Position numbers and translations under genes: made by a program
Notes under the pieces: generated by a model
Told to the model about the DNA's origin: nothing
Seen by the model: only the letters and a program-made list of their open reading frames with translations
Database searches by the model: none
In this document: one piece after another, positions 28,290-36,527 of the stretch
Position numbering within the stretch: the first letter of the stretch is position 1
Layout: every line of letters begins with the position of its first letter
Assembly (NCBI GenBank): GCA_034931985.1
Contig: JAYGHB010000107.1
Location: 7,286-71,285 of the forward strand
From: Halotia wernerae
Lineage (GTDB): Bacteria > Cyanobacteriota > Cyanobacteriia > Cyanobacteriales > Nostocaceae
Direction: 5' to 3'
Length of the DNA: 64,000 nt

Positions 28290-29522
28290 GTGGTAAGCAT
28301 ACAAGACATCAAAACTGCAACTCAACAACCAGACTTCCTAGGCAGATTTGGCAAATTCGGCGGTAAATACGTCCCCGAAACCTTAATGCCCGCATTAGCT
28401 GAACTAGAAACAGCATATCAACAATATCGCCACGACCCCAGCTTCCAAACCCAACTACAAAACTTACTGCGAGATTACGTCGGACGGCCCAGCCCATTAT
28501 ACTTTGCTGAACGCCTCACAACACACTACGCTAGACCTGATGGTACAACAGGAGCGCAAATTTACTTAAAGCGAGAAGATTTAAATCATACAGGCGCTCA
28601 CAAAATTAATAACGCCTTAGCTCAGGCATTGTTAGCCAAACGCATGGGTAAACAACGGATTATTGCCGAAACCGGAGCCGGTCAACACGGAGTAGCGACT
28701 GCAACCGTATGTGCCTTATTTGGTTTAGAATGCGTAATTTACATGGGCATCCATGATATGGAACGACAAGCCCTCAACGTATTTCGGATGAAGTTGATGG
28801 GGGCAGAAGTTCGCCCGGTGGAAGCAGGTACAGGAACCCTCAAAGATGCCACCTCAGAAGCTATTCGGGATTGGGTGACAAATGTTGAAACCACCCATTA
28901 CATCCTGGGTTCCGTTGCTGGCCCCCATCCCTACCCGATGATGGTGCGTGACTTTCATGCCGTAATTGGTCAAGAAACTCGCGCTCAATGTCAAGAAAAA
29001 TGGGGAGGACTACCGGATATTTTACTGGCTTGTGTAGGTGGTGGTTCCAATGCGATCGGGTTATTCCATGAATTTATGGATGAATCTGCTGTGCGGATGA
29101 TTGGAGTAGAAGCCGCCGGTGAAGGCGTAGATACTCAAAAACACGCAGCAACTCTGACACTAGGAAAAGTTGGAGTTCTGCACGGTGCAATGAGTTACCT
29201 ACTACAAGACGATGATGGTCAAATAGTTGAAGCACATTCAATTAGTGCAGGGCTTGACTATCCTGGTGTGGGGCCTGAACATAGTTATCTCAAAGATCTA
29301 GGTCGCGCCGAATATTACAGCGTTACTGACAAGCAGGCTTTAGATGCATTTCAAAAGCTTTCCCAACTAGAAGGAATTATCCCAGCTTTAGAAACTGCCC
29401 ATGCGATCGCATATCTGGAAACCCTTTGTCCTCAGTTAGAAGGCAATCCCAAAATCGTGATTAATTGCTCTGGTAGAGGTGATAAGGATGTGCAAACTGT
29501 GGCAAAAATTCTCAATCATTAA
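28290..29522 (+). CDS. trpB: tryptophan synthase beta subunit
   Basis: A PLP enzyme of 410 aa that condenses indole with serine to tryptophan. The PLP Lys lies in REDLNHTGAHKINNALAQAL (near residue 100), the glycine loop is CVGGGSNAIGLF, and the catalytic Glu is in AETGAGQHGVAT. It begins with GTG (MVSIQDIKTA). Its length is normal for the family. It is the fourth gene of the trp supply set. Confidence 0.95.
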   Translation: MVSIQDIKTATQQPDFLGRFGKFGGKYVPETLMPALAELETAYQQYRHDPSFQTQLQNLLRDYVGRPSPLYFAERLTTHYARPDGTTGAQIYLKREDLNHTGAHKINNALAQALLAKRMGKQRIIAETGAGQHGVATATVCALFGLECVIYMGIHDMERQALNVFRMKLMGAEVRPVEAGTGTLKDATSEAIRDWVTNVETTHYILGSVAGPHPYPMMVRDFHAVIGQETRAQCQEKWGGLPDILLACVGGGSNAIGLFHEFMDESAVRMIGVEAAGEGVDTQKHAATLTLGKVGVLHGAMSYLLQDDDGQIVEAHSISAGLDYPGVGPEHSYLKDLGRAEYYSVTDKQALDAFQKLSQLEGIIPALETAHAIAYLETLCPQLEGNPKIVINCSGRGDKDVQTVAKILNH

Positions 29523-29554
29523 GTCGTAGTAAACAGTTTAGTGCTTCAAAAATC

Positions 29555-29579
29555 AAGGACTAAAGTCCTTACTACAAAC
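29555..29579. repeat. dispersed palindrome before trpD
   Basis: AAGGACTAAAGTCCTT followed by ACTACAAAC is the third member of the repeat family also found upstream of eboB and inside scyD. It occupies much of the trpB-trpD gap. Confidence 0.6.
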
Positions 29580-29594
29580 TATTGACTATTAATT

Positions 29595-30695
29595 ATGATC
29601 ACTGCAACTCAAACTCCACCTGAAAATATCTCTGTAACTCTTGATGCTTACGACTGGCCAGGTTTATTACAACAGTTGTTTGCTCGGCAATCTTTAACTC
29701 GCACTCAAGCTGCTGATTTAATGCAAGGTTGGCTTCAAGATGCTATTCCCCCAGTTTTATCAGGGGCAATTTTAGCGGCAATTCAAGCCAAAGGCGTAAC
29801 CTCTGAAGAATTAGTAGGCATGGCCAGTATCTTACAATCTCAATCTTCTTCTAATCCTCATTATCCATTCCGCTTAATTGACACCTGTGGAACTGGTGGA
29901 GATGGGGCTTCAACTTTTAATATTTCTACTGCTGTAGCTTTTGTGGCTGCGGCTACTGGGGTAAAAGTTGCCAAACATGGTAATCGTTCTGCATCTAGTA
30001 AGACTGGTTCTGCTGATGTGTTGGAAGCTTTGGGTATCAATCTCAATGCTAGCCCTGATCAAGTGCAAGCAGCAGTGGGCGAAATTGGCATCACCTTTTT
30101 GTTTGCCCCTGGTTGGCATCCCGCACTTAAGGCGGTTACTGCTTTACGAAAAACTTTGAAGGTGCGGACTATTTTTAATTTGTTGGGGCCTTTAGTCAAT
30201 CCCATGCGACCGACGGGGCAAATTATTGGTGTCAATGATCCGCTGTTAATAGAAGAAATTGCTCAAGCTTTATCACAGTTGGGATGCCGAGTTGCGATCG
30301 CTCTCCACGGACGCGAACGCTTAGATGAGGCTGGTTTAGCAGATGTCACTGATTTAGCTGTACTCCAAGAAAACAAGGTACGCTGTCTAACGCTCAATCC
30401 TCAAGAACTGGGTTTGAGTCCTGCACCAACTACAGCGTTGCGGGGTGGAGATGTCCAAGAAAATGCCGAAATCTTAAAAGCAGTTCTGCAAGGTAAAGGT
30501 ACTCAAGCGCAGCAAGATGTAGTCGCTTTAAATACAGCCTTAGCCCTGCAAGTTGGTGAAGCGATCGATGGCGAAACCGACATTCTAGCAGGTTGTGTTA
30601 AAGGTATTGTCCTGGCTAAAGAAGTCCTACGAAGCGGCGCTGCTTGGACAAAATTAGAGCAGCTTGCCAAATTTTTACACGATTCCAAATCATAA
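29595..30695 (+). CDS. trpD: anthranilate phosphoribosyltransferase
   Basis: A protein of 366 aa that transfers phosphoribosyl to anthranilate. Landmarks are the PRPP/anthranilate loop DTCGTGGDGASTFNIST (near residue 97), KHGNRSASSKTGSADVLEAL and FNLLGPLVNPMRP. An N-terminal extension of about 20 residues precedes the usual fold. It is followed at 17 bp by the broken DAHP synthase gene. Confidence 0.94.
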   Translation: MITATQTPPENISVTLDAYDWPGLLQQLFARQSLTRTQAADLMQGWLQDAIPPVLSGAILAAIQAKGVTSEELVGMASILQSQSSSNPHYPFRLIDTCGTGGDGASTFNISTAVAFVAAATGVKVAKHGNRSASSKTGSADVLEALGINLNASPDQVQAAVGEIGITFLFAPGWHPALKAVTALRKTLKVRTIFNLLGPLVNPMRPTGQIIGVNDPLLIEEIAQALSQLGCRVAIALHGRERLDEAGLADVTDLAVLQENKVRCLTLNPQELGLSPAPTTALRGGDVQENAEILKAVLQGKGTQAQQDVVALNTALALQVGEAIDGETDILAGCVKGIVLAKEVLRSGAAWTKLEQLAKFLHDSKS

Positions 30696-30712
30696 ACAAA
30701 AGGAAAAATCAG

Positions 30713-32044
30713 ATGATTATAGTACTTAAGAGTGGTACACCTGCTGACGAAATTACTCGCCTGAGCAAAGAACTAAGTGACACTTGGGGAGTAAAAGTAG
30801 AAAAAAGCATTGGCAAGCATAAAGTTGTTCTAGGAATGATTGGTGAAACTGCAACTCTTGATCGGCTGCAAATCCAGGAGTTTAGCCCTTGGATTGAACA
30901 AGTATTGCGAGTAGAAAAACCTTTCAAACGAGTTAGTAGAGAATTTCGACATGGAGAAGCTAGCGAAGTTGTTGTTCCCACACCTAATGATCGCGTTTAT
31001 TTCGGAGAACATCATCCGATTGTGGTGGTAGCTGGCCCTTGTTCTGTAGAAAATGAGGCGATGATTGTAGAGACAGCGAAGCGGGTAAAGACCGCCGGAG
31101 CAAAGTTTCTCCGTGGGGGAGCTTACAAACCCCGCACATCACCAATACCTTCGCCAATTTACGAGGGTGAGATGATGATGCTTTAACCATTAACTCCCAT
31201 TTCTTTGAGGGTTGGCAAAAACAATCAGTCCTAAAAATTCCTTTAAGGTTTCCTACAAGGGTTTTTTAACGTATTGACAGCAGGATAAGGGTTTCAGATG
31301 AAAAACCACCTTTTCATCGAAACGCTTATGTATGCTTAATTTTGCCACTTTTGCCAAAATTTATCTAGGCTCTTATTTTGGCAAAGGTATTGATCACCTT
31401 ATGCCTTTCAAGGTTATGGTGAAAGCGCTTTAGATTTATTAGCCGCAGCCCGTGAAGCTACAGGTTTGGGTATCATCACAGAACTGATGGATGCTGCTGA
31501 TTTACCAGCAGTGGCGAGAGTTGCTGATGTTATCCAAATCGGTGCGAGAAATATGCACAACTTCTCGTTACTCAAAAAAGTCGGCGCTCAAGATAAACCC
31601 GTACTACTGAAGCGGGGAATGTCAGCCACAATTGATGAGTGGTTAATGGCAGCAGAGTATATTTTGGCATCAGGAAACCCCAATGTAATTCTTTGCGAAC
31701 GGGGAATTAGAACCTTTGATGGTAAATACGCCCGCAATACTTTAGATTTATCGGTGCTTCCGGTATTGCGATCGCTGACTCATTTACCAATCATGATCGA
31801 TCCTAGCCACGGTACGGGTAGATCAGAATATGTTCCGCCGATGGCAATGGCTGCGATCGCCGCTGGTACAGATGCTTTAATGATTGAAGTTCACCCCAAT
31901 CCAGCCAAAGCTTTATCTGATGGCCCTCAATCTCTCACCCCTGATAAATTTGACCGCTTAGTTCAAGATATGTCAGTGATTGGCAAAGTTGTTAACCGCT
32001 GGTCTACGCAGACATCGAAGACTGCTGAACTGTTACACATTTAG
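30713..32044 (+). pseudogene. aroG: DAHP synthase (AroF/AroG type) split by an insertion
   Basis: The first committed shikimate enzyme, type I-beta with the N-terminal regulatory domain (MIIVLKSGTPADEITRL). The first part runs to residue 144 (KFLRGGAYKPRTSP), then enters inserted DNA and stops at 31184-31186 after 14 foreign residues. The second part resumes in the same frame at 31394 (SPYAFQGYGESALDLLAAAR) and ends normally. Removing 255 bp restores an open frame of 358 codons, the expected family length. GGAAAA precedes ATG 30713. The truncated product lacks most of the barrel, including SHGTGRSEYV, so it should be inactive unless the halves complement. N. punctiforme has aroG here as a supply gene for scytonemin. 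Confidence 0.88.
31144..31391. mobile_element. MITE-like insertion in aroG
   Basis: About 248 bp bounded by inverted ends AATACCTT-C-GCCAA (left) and AATACCTT-TT-GCCAA (reverse complement of the right). The host sequence ATCACC is present on both sides (31138-31143 and 31393-31398), as expected of a 6-bp target duplication. The inside contains additional TTGCCA/TGGCAA motifs but no ORF. A non-autonomous transposon is the simplest reading; the family is not recognised. Confidence 0.8.
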
Positions 32045-32180
32045 GCAACAGAGGAGGCATGCAAAATTAAATATACATTGTCATTGCGAGTGTAGCGAAG
32101 CGAAACGAAGCAATCGCAAGAGATTGGGATTGCTTCACTTTATTCGCAATGACATAAATATTTTTGCATACCCACTTATG
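32045..32180. repeat. dispersed imperfect palindrome downstream of aroG
   Basis: GCGAAACGAAGCAATCGC and GATTGGGATTGCTTC, with TCATTGCGA and TCGCAATGA at the outer ends, form a large inverted repeat of a type widespread in bacterial intergenic DNA. No gene is present in this stretch. Confidence 0.6.
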
Positions 32181-32216
32181 CCCCATTTCTAAATTTCCCC
32201 TCGCGGGGATGGAAAC
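32181..32216 (+). CRISPR. orphan CRISPR repeat upstream of cas6
   Basis: A single 36-bp repeat-like unit ends TTCCCCTCGCGGGGATGGAAAC-like (stem CCCC/GGGG, 3' GGAAAC handle), close to the consensus of the arrays further on. No second unit or spacer is seen. It is probably a remnant of a longer array 5' of cas6. Confidence 0.65.
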
Positions 32217-32252
32217 AAGATAAGGTAGTAAAAGTATGACGCAAATACTACC

Positions 32253-33368
32253 ATGCCTCGACATTCTGCGAACAAGCCGAATACACCTCAATCTCAGCTT
32301 ACATGGTCGCCAGATACAGAATTAGTTGGCTTGGAGTTTGAGTTAGTCTCCGAAAAAGATGCTTACCTTTATCCTCAATACGCAATTGGACTCCATGCTT
32401 GGTTTCTCAACCAAGTGCGTTCCACAGATCCAGAACTTTCTGCTTACCTCCACGATGGCGAGTCAGAAAAACCTTTTACGATCTCTGCTTTAGATGGAGC
32501 GATCGCTAGTAGCGGCAGGCAAGTACAATTATTAAAAGACACTTGCTATCGTTGGTCTGTCACAGCTTTATCTCACCGAGTGCAAGAGTGGATGGTGCAG
32601 TGGGTAGAAAATTTGCCAAAGGTACTTGACTTAAGAAATGCACCCTTACAAATTCGCTCTGTTGGTATTGCCCATCCTCCCACAACTTATACTCAATTAT
32701 TAAAATCTGAATCTAGGGAGACTGTCACTTTCAGATTTGTCAGTCCGACAAGTTTTCGCCGCAAAGGTCATCATTTTCCCTTACCAGTGCCAGTTAATGT
32801 ATTTCATAGCTACCTGCGACGCTGGAATAACTTTTCAGGAATGACTGTTGATCAAGATGCTTTTTTAACTTGGGTAGATGATTATATATTGATTACTCGT
32901 TGTCACCTCACAACTACGAAAGTATTAGCGGGTAAGAAAGGCGCAGTTACAGGATTCACTGGGGCGATTGAATTGAGTTTAACTAAAGAAGCAGTCGAAC
33001 AACCAGAGTTTTTACAATTATTTTCGGCTTTAGGCAAACTCGCCCCCTACTGCGGTACTGGACACAAAACTACCTTTGGCTTGGGACAAACACGTTTGGG
33101 TTGGTCATCTGAAGTTGTGCAAGATATACCTGATGTGCAAACTGTCTTGGCGAAACGCATTGAAGATTTAACAGAGATTTTTAAAGCCCAACGCAAGCGA
33201 ACAGGAGGCGATCGCACTGATAAAATAGCTTCAACTTGGGCGACAATCTTAGCAAGGCGAGAAATGGGAGAATCTATTAAGGCGATCGCAGATGATTTAG
33301 AGATGCCTGAGTCTACCGTTAAAACTTACGTCAAATTAGCCAGGCGATCAGTGAAAAACAATTCGTAA
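32253..33368 (+). CDS. cas6: Cas6 CRISPR endoribonuclease with C-terminal HTH extension
   Basis: Processes pre-crRNA within repeats. The 371-aa protein has the paired ferredoxin-like RAMP fold of Cas6 in about residues 1-285, a likely catalytic His48 (AIGLHAWFL) and the glycine-rich signature YCGTGHKTTFGLGQTRLGW near residue 268. Roughly 85 extra residues follow, ending in a helix-turn-helix (ESIKAIADDLEMPESTVKTY). Ordinary Cas6 is nearer 250-280 aa, so the tail is an addition. Fragments of this tail's DNA recur five times downstream. It is separated by several kb from the effector operon, which is on the other strand. Confidence 0.88.
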   Translation: MPRHSANKPNTPQSQLTWSPDTELVGLEFELVSEKDAYLYPQYAIGLHAWFLNQVRSTDPELSAYLHDGESEKPFTISALDGAIASSGRQVQLLKDTCYRWSVTALSHRVQEWMVQWVENLPKVLDLRNAPLQIRSVGIAHPPTTYTQLLKSESRETVTFRFVSPTSFRRKGHHFPLPVPVNVFHSYLRRWNNFSGMTVDQDAFLTWVDDYILITRCHLTTTKVLAGKKGAVTGFTGAIELSLTKEAVEQPEFLQLFSALGKLAPYCGTGHKTTFGLGQTRLGWSSEVVQDIPDVQTVLAKRIEDLTEIFKAQRKRTGGDRTDKIASTWATILARREMGESIKAIADDLEMPESTVKTYVKLARRSVKNNS

Positions 33369-33625
33369 TTCGTAATAGCAGCCAATATATCTCGACAATA
33401 GCAAACAATCATTTTATGATGTGATCAACTTGATTTTTGGCAAGTCGAAGCGGGGGCAAAAACCCTAGGGGAGCCGCCAAATCGCCAGAACCTTGATAAT
33501 TAAATACTTACAGCGTTTCAATAGTTGTAGTAAGTAGTGTTTAAGGTTTATTTTTTGGGGAGAAAAAATTGAGCTGCCAAAATCGCTCCTAGAACCTGCT
33601 CATAGACTCAGTTTCAGATGGCGGA
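33369..33625 (+). promoter_or_regulatory. probable CRISPR leader of the first array
   Basis: An A/T-rich stretch directly 5' of the first repeat. It shares a GCCGCC...GAACCTTGA segment with the leaders of the two later mini-arrays, although the rest differs. No gene is present. Confidence 0.5.
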
Positions 33626-33880
33626 CTTTCCACCAGCTTATTCCCCGCAAGGGGATGGAAACAGCCACTGTTTAATTTGAGGAGATTGCAGCCAAGTCTT
33701 TCCACCAACTTATTCCCCGCAAGGGGATAGAAACCCATCTGCTTCATCTTCAGATTCCCATCGTCCAGTTACTTTCCACCAACTTATTCCCCGTAAGGGG
33801 ATGGAAACGACTTACCCACTCCTCCTTTATCTCCTGTTACTATCTTTCCACCAACTTATTCCCCGCAAGGGGATGGAAAC
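33626..33880 (+). CRISPR. CRISPR array 1: four repeats, three spacers
   Basis: Four 37-bp repeats at 33626-33662, 33698-33734, 33772-33808 and 33844-33880 start CTTTCCACCA and end CCCCGCAAGGGGATGGAAAC. Single changes occur in repeats 1, 2 and 3; repeat 4 is perfect. Spacers are 35, 37 and 35 bp. The 3' GGAAAC handle suits Cas6 processing and type III effectors. Array polarity is plus, same as cas6. The last repeat is followed at once by a copy of the cas6 tail. Confidence 0.93.
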
Positions 33881-33889
33881 GCTAGATGT

Positions 33890-34119
33890 CCTTGATGTGC
33901 AAACTATCTTGGCAAAACGCATTGAACGATTTAACAGAGATTTTTAAAACACAACGTCAACGGACAGGTGGCGATCGCACTGATAAAATAGCCTCTACTT
34001 GGGCGAGAAATAGGAGAATCTATTAAGGCGATCGCTGATGATTTAGAGATGCCTGAGTCTACAGTTAAAACTTATGTCAAATTAGCCAGGCGATCGCTGA
34101 AACAGGAAAGTTTCTAGTT
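33890..34119 (+). pseudogene. cas6 3'-end copy 1
   Basis: A copy of the cas6 C-terminal region (GATGTGCAAACTATCTTGGC onward) that extends through the HTH-coding part. It carries a +1 base early and a 17-bp deletion (the CAATCTTAGCAAGGCGA of cas6 is missing between two CGA triplets), so the frame is destroyed. It begins just after the last repeat of array 1. Confidence 0.85.
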
Positions 34120-34157
34120 GTTGGATCTGGCGATCATTCTGATTTTTCAAAAATCAA

Positions 34158-34586
34158 TTATGAAGATTTATCTTCCCAAGGATTAATAATAAAAATTCCA
34201 CAGCCTGCAAAATCAGTAACATTACGAGTTGCTATGGCTGCGTTGTGAGAGTAACAAATAGCAGCAATTTGGGCATCAGCTTGAGATATGGGAGTCCCAC
34301 TTCCTCGTCTTTGGGCTGAAATATTAGCAAAAGCTACAGCAGCAGATTCATCAAATGGAAGAACACGCCCTAGAAAATCTTCTGCAAACATCAAAGTAGC
34401 AGCTTGGTAGAGTTCATATTTCCGTTTGCCTTCTGGTAAAATAGCGATGCCATAGAGTATTTCTGCTTGTGTAATTGTTGTAGTAAACAAACTTATTACA
34501 GGTTGCTGGGCTGCCCAATTACGAACTACTGTAGACCCTTGACGTTTGATTAATTCTGACAGCACATTAGTATCAAGAATAATCAT
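34158..34586 (-). CDS. VapC/FitB-type PIN-domain toxin
   Basis: A PIN-fold ribonuclease toxin of 142 aa. Acidic residues for metal binding are visible: Asp in IILDTNVLSELI, Glu in TQAEILYGI, and the Asp cluster in SQADAQIAAICYSHNAAIATRNVTDF. Toxins of this class cleave tRNA or rRNA when their antitoxin is lost. The antitoxin gene is directly upstream and overlaps by one base. It points against cas6 and lies between two cas6-tail copies. Confidence 0.88.
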   Translation of the reverse strand: MIILDTNVLSELIKRQGSTVVRNWAAQQPVISLFTTTITQAEILYGIAILPEGKRKYELYQAATLMFAEDFLGRVLPFDESAAVAFANISAQRRGSGTPISQADAQIAAICYSHNAAIATRNVTDFAGCGIFIINPWEDKSS

Positions 34587-34831
34587 TATTCAAAAGTTGG
34601 TGCAGGACGCATAGGTTCTCTGGTAACTTCTCCTAGTTCAAAATCTTCTACGTGGGCAAATCGTTTTTCTATCATATTGACAATATTTACTGGCGGTTTC
34701 TGATTTTCTATTAAAGCAAGATGGAGAATTTCTTTTGCTTCTTCTTCTAAGGAACGACCATTTTTTGCAGCTCGTTCTTGCAAGAGATTTGTGATATTGT
34801 CATCAATATTAAAAATGGTAATGTTTGTCAT
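34586..34831 (-). CDS. FitA-like antitoxin
   Basis: A small protein of 81 aa that starts MTNITIFNIDD and contains LLQERAAKNGRSLEEEAKEIL, the ribbon-helix-helix pattern of FitA-type antitoxins. The C-terminal tail probably wraps the PIN toxin encoded next. The frame opens from a TTG at 34840, but ATG 34831 is preferred. It should also repress the operon's own promoter. Confidence 0.82.
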   Translation of the reverse strand: MTNITIFNIDDNITNLLQERAAKNGRSLEEEAKEILHLALIENQKPPVNIVNMIEKRFAHVEDFELGEVTREPMRPAPTFE

Positions 34832-34875
34832 GGTGAGCAAATTAGGTGCTGATATGTTTAAATAATGATATTTTA

Positions 34876-35008
34876 GATAAAATTGCCTCTACTTGGGCGA
34901 CAATCTTAGCAAAGCGATAAATGGGAGAATCTGTTCAGGCGATCACAGATGATTTAGAGATGCGTGAATCTACTGTCAAAACCTACGTCAAATTAGCCAG
35001 GCGATCGC
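34876..35008 (+). pseudogene. cas6 3'-end copy 2
   Basis: About 133 bp matching the HTH-coding end of cas6 (GATAAAATTGCCTCTACTTG to CCAGGCGATCGC). It keeps the 17 bp that copies 1 and 4 have lost, but AAGCGATAA gives an in-frame stop. It lies between the first and second toxin-antitoxin pairs. The remaining bases of the 281-bp gap hold GCGATCGCGCTGCCAAAGCT, repeated in slightly different form at 36431. Confidence 0.8.
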
Positions 35009-35121
35009 GCTGCCAAAGCTAGTGATAAATTATCCTTTATAAACACCTCTAAATACTCAGAATTTAGGAGTTAAAATCGTTGTGTTATGTTGTTTAAATA
35101 AGTAAGCAGGCGAGTAGCAAA

Positions 35122-35358
35122 ATGCAAACTTTAAAAGCTATATATGAGAATGGTGTCTTTCGTCCTCTAGAAAAACTTGAATTGGCTGAAGGGCAATCTG
35201 TTCAACTAATAGTTGACACTAGTAATCCTGTTACTTCCCAAGAAATGCTACAACTAGCAGCTGAAGTGTATGAGGGATTATCAGAAACAGATGTTGATGA
35301 AATTGAAGAAATTGCCTTAAAGCAAGATTATTTTTTTATAGATAGAACTGAAGAATGA
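35122..35358 (+). CDS. DUF104-family antitoxin
   Basis: A protein of 78 aa that starts MQTLKAIYENGVFRPLEKLE, the diagnostic beta-rich N-terminus of the AF2212/PG0164-like antitoxin family. The acidic C-terminal half likely binds the toxin. It overlaps the next gene by four bases (ATGA), giving translational coupling. Confidence 0.87.
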   Translation: MQTLKAIYENGVFRPLEKLELAEGQSVQLIVDTSNPVTSQEMLQLAAEVYEGLSETDVDEIEEIALKQDYFFIDRTEE

Positions 35359-35765
35359 ATCAAGAGCAAGTTCTCTTAGATACTGATACGCTGTCAGCAA
35401 TTATGCGTCAAAATTCGCTTGTCATTCCTAAAGCTCAGGCATATCTAACTCAGCATAGCAGGTTTACATTTTCTCTTATTACTCGTTATGAAATTCTGCG
35501 AGGATTAAAAGCTAAAGGCGCTAACAAACAACTTCAAGCGTTTGAAAAATTTTGTGTTAGTAATATTATCATTGCTTTAACTGATGAGATAGTTGTCCAA
35601 GCATCTGATATTTATGCCGAACTCAGAAAAAAAGGAAAGACCATTGGAGACGCTGATATTTTGATTGGTGCTTCAGCGATGGTTAATAATATAGCTGTTG
35701 TTACTAATAATCAATCCCACTTTGGTCATATTTCTGGACTTACTGTATATAACTGGTTGGCTTAA
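35355..35765 (+). CDS. PIN-domain toxin (VapC family), second pair
   Basis: A PIN ribonuclease of 136 aa with acidic sites in LLDTDTLSAIMR, TRYEILRGLKAKG and GDADILIGASAMVNN. It is only distantly similar to the first PIN toxin and pairs with a different antitoxin family, so the two modules arrived independently. Confidence 0.88.
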   Translation: MNQEQVLLDTDTLSAIMRQNSLVIPKAQAYLTQHSRFTFSLITRYEILRGLKAKGANKQLQAFEKFCVSNIIIALTDEIVVQASDIYAELRKKGKTIGDADILIGASAMVNNIAVVTNNQSHFGHISGLTVYNWLA

Positions 35766-35781
35766 ATACCTACCTAAATTT

Positions 35782-35849
35782 AGGCGATCGCGCTGATAAA
35801 ATTACCTCTACTTGGGCAAAAAATGGGAGAATTTATTCAAGCGATCGCT
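35782..35849 (+). pseudogene. cas6 3'-end copy 3
   Basis: A short fragment (GGCGATCGCGCTGATAAAAT to GCGATCGCTC) matching the middle of the cas6 tail, with the same neighbourhood of deletion after ACTTGGGC as copies 1 and 4. It is followed after about a dozen bases by a 33-bp hairpin. Confidence 0.75.
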
Positions 35850-35860
35850 CCAAATTAAAA

Positions 35861-35893
35861 AGATCCCCGACTTCTTCAAGAAGTCGGGGATCT
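35861..35893. repeat. hairpin repeat AGATCCCCGACTTCTT, copy 1
   Basis: Perfect 16-bp inverted arms around a single C. Sister copies lie at 37363-37395 and 51746-51778. Here and at 37363 it sits between a cas6-tail fragment and a CRISPR leader. Confidence 0.85.
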
Positions 35894-36077
35894 GAGCCTC
35901 TCGTGTTAAGTTTTTGTAACAATATTGACAGTTATCAGTCACATATTTTACTGTTTTAGCTAGCGTGTAAGCTTCACCTACACACTGCCGCCGAACCTTG
36001 AAAACAGCATAATCCGTTGGAGTGTGTCGATTAGGGGGTGTCACAGGCAGTCTCAGTAAGGCTTTTATCAGTGAACC
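35894..36077 (+). promoter_or_regulatory. CRISPR leader-like sequence, copy X
   Basis: This stretch is nearly identical to 37396-37659 in its first ~140 bp (GAGCCTCTCGTGTTAAG, TTTTACTGTTTTAGCTAGCG, CGCCGAACCTTGAAAAC). It ends directly at a CRISPR repeat, which fits a leader. It contains one GGAGTGTGTCGAT motif. Confidence 0.65.
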
Positions 36078-36181
36078 CTTTCCGATCACATTTTCCCGCA
36101 AGGGGATGGAAACTTTTCACCCCAGTCATCTCTTTGCACCCGTTGCTTTCCGATCAAATTTCCCCGCAAGGGTATGGAAAC
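36078..36181 (+). CRISPR. CRISPR mini-array 2: two repeats, one spacer
   Basis: Repeats at 36078-36113 and 36146-36181 (36 bp) begin CTTTCCGATCA and end in the CCCGCAAGGG(G/T)ATGGAAAC handle. The spacer is 32 bp. The 5' half of the repeat differs from array 1 (CCGATCACATT against CCACCAACTTATT), so two repeat variants coexist. A cas6-tail copy follows the last repeat directly, as in array 1. Confidence 0.85.
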
Positions 36182-36183
36182 GC

Positions 36184-36400
36184 CAGATGTCTACTATCTT
36201 GGCAAAACGCATTGAAGATTTAACAGAAATATTTAAAGCCCAACGTCAACGGACAGGAGGCGATCGCGCTGATAAAATTGCCTCTACTTGGGCGAGACAT
36301 GGGAAAATCTATTCAGGCGATCGCTGATGATTTAGAGATACCTGAGTCTACTGTCAAAACTTACGTCAAATTAGCTAGGCGATCGCTGAAAAGTAATTCA
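36184..36400 (+). pseudogene. cas6 3'-end copy 4
   Basis: About 217 bp, from AGATGTCTACTATCTTGGCA to the GGCGATCGCTG end, matching copy 1 better than cas6: it shares the 17-bp deletion and the AGATGTC lead-in that follows the CRISPR repeat in both places. So repeat plus tail was duplicated as one unit. The frame is lost. Confidence 0.85.
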
Positions 36401-36527
36401 TATCCAGCGATTTAATTTTATAGAATATAGCGATCGCGCCGCCAAAGCTAGTCTAGATTCACAAACAAAATCCATCACCAAATAAGATTTGAAGCTAAAC
36501 TACAAATAACAAGGAAGCATAATTAAT

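Noticed and set aside
30713..32044. aroG interruption as a programmed frameshift, intron or intein
   Set aside because: The insert has in-frame stops, no intron or intein features, and has inverted ends plus a host duplication, which indicate a transposable element.
33902..34119. A second functional HTH gene after array 1
   Set aside because: A +1 base and a 17-bp deletion destroy the frame, and no start codon or ribosome site is present.
35808..36327. ORFs of 60-100 codons across the second leader and mini-array
   Set aside because: They read through the hairpin, leader and CRISPR repeats and the frameshifted cas6 tail; they are chance frames.
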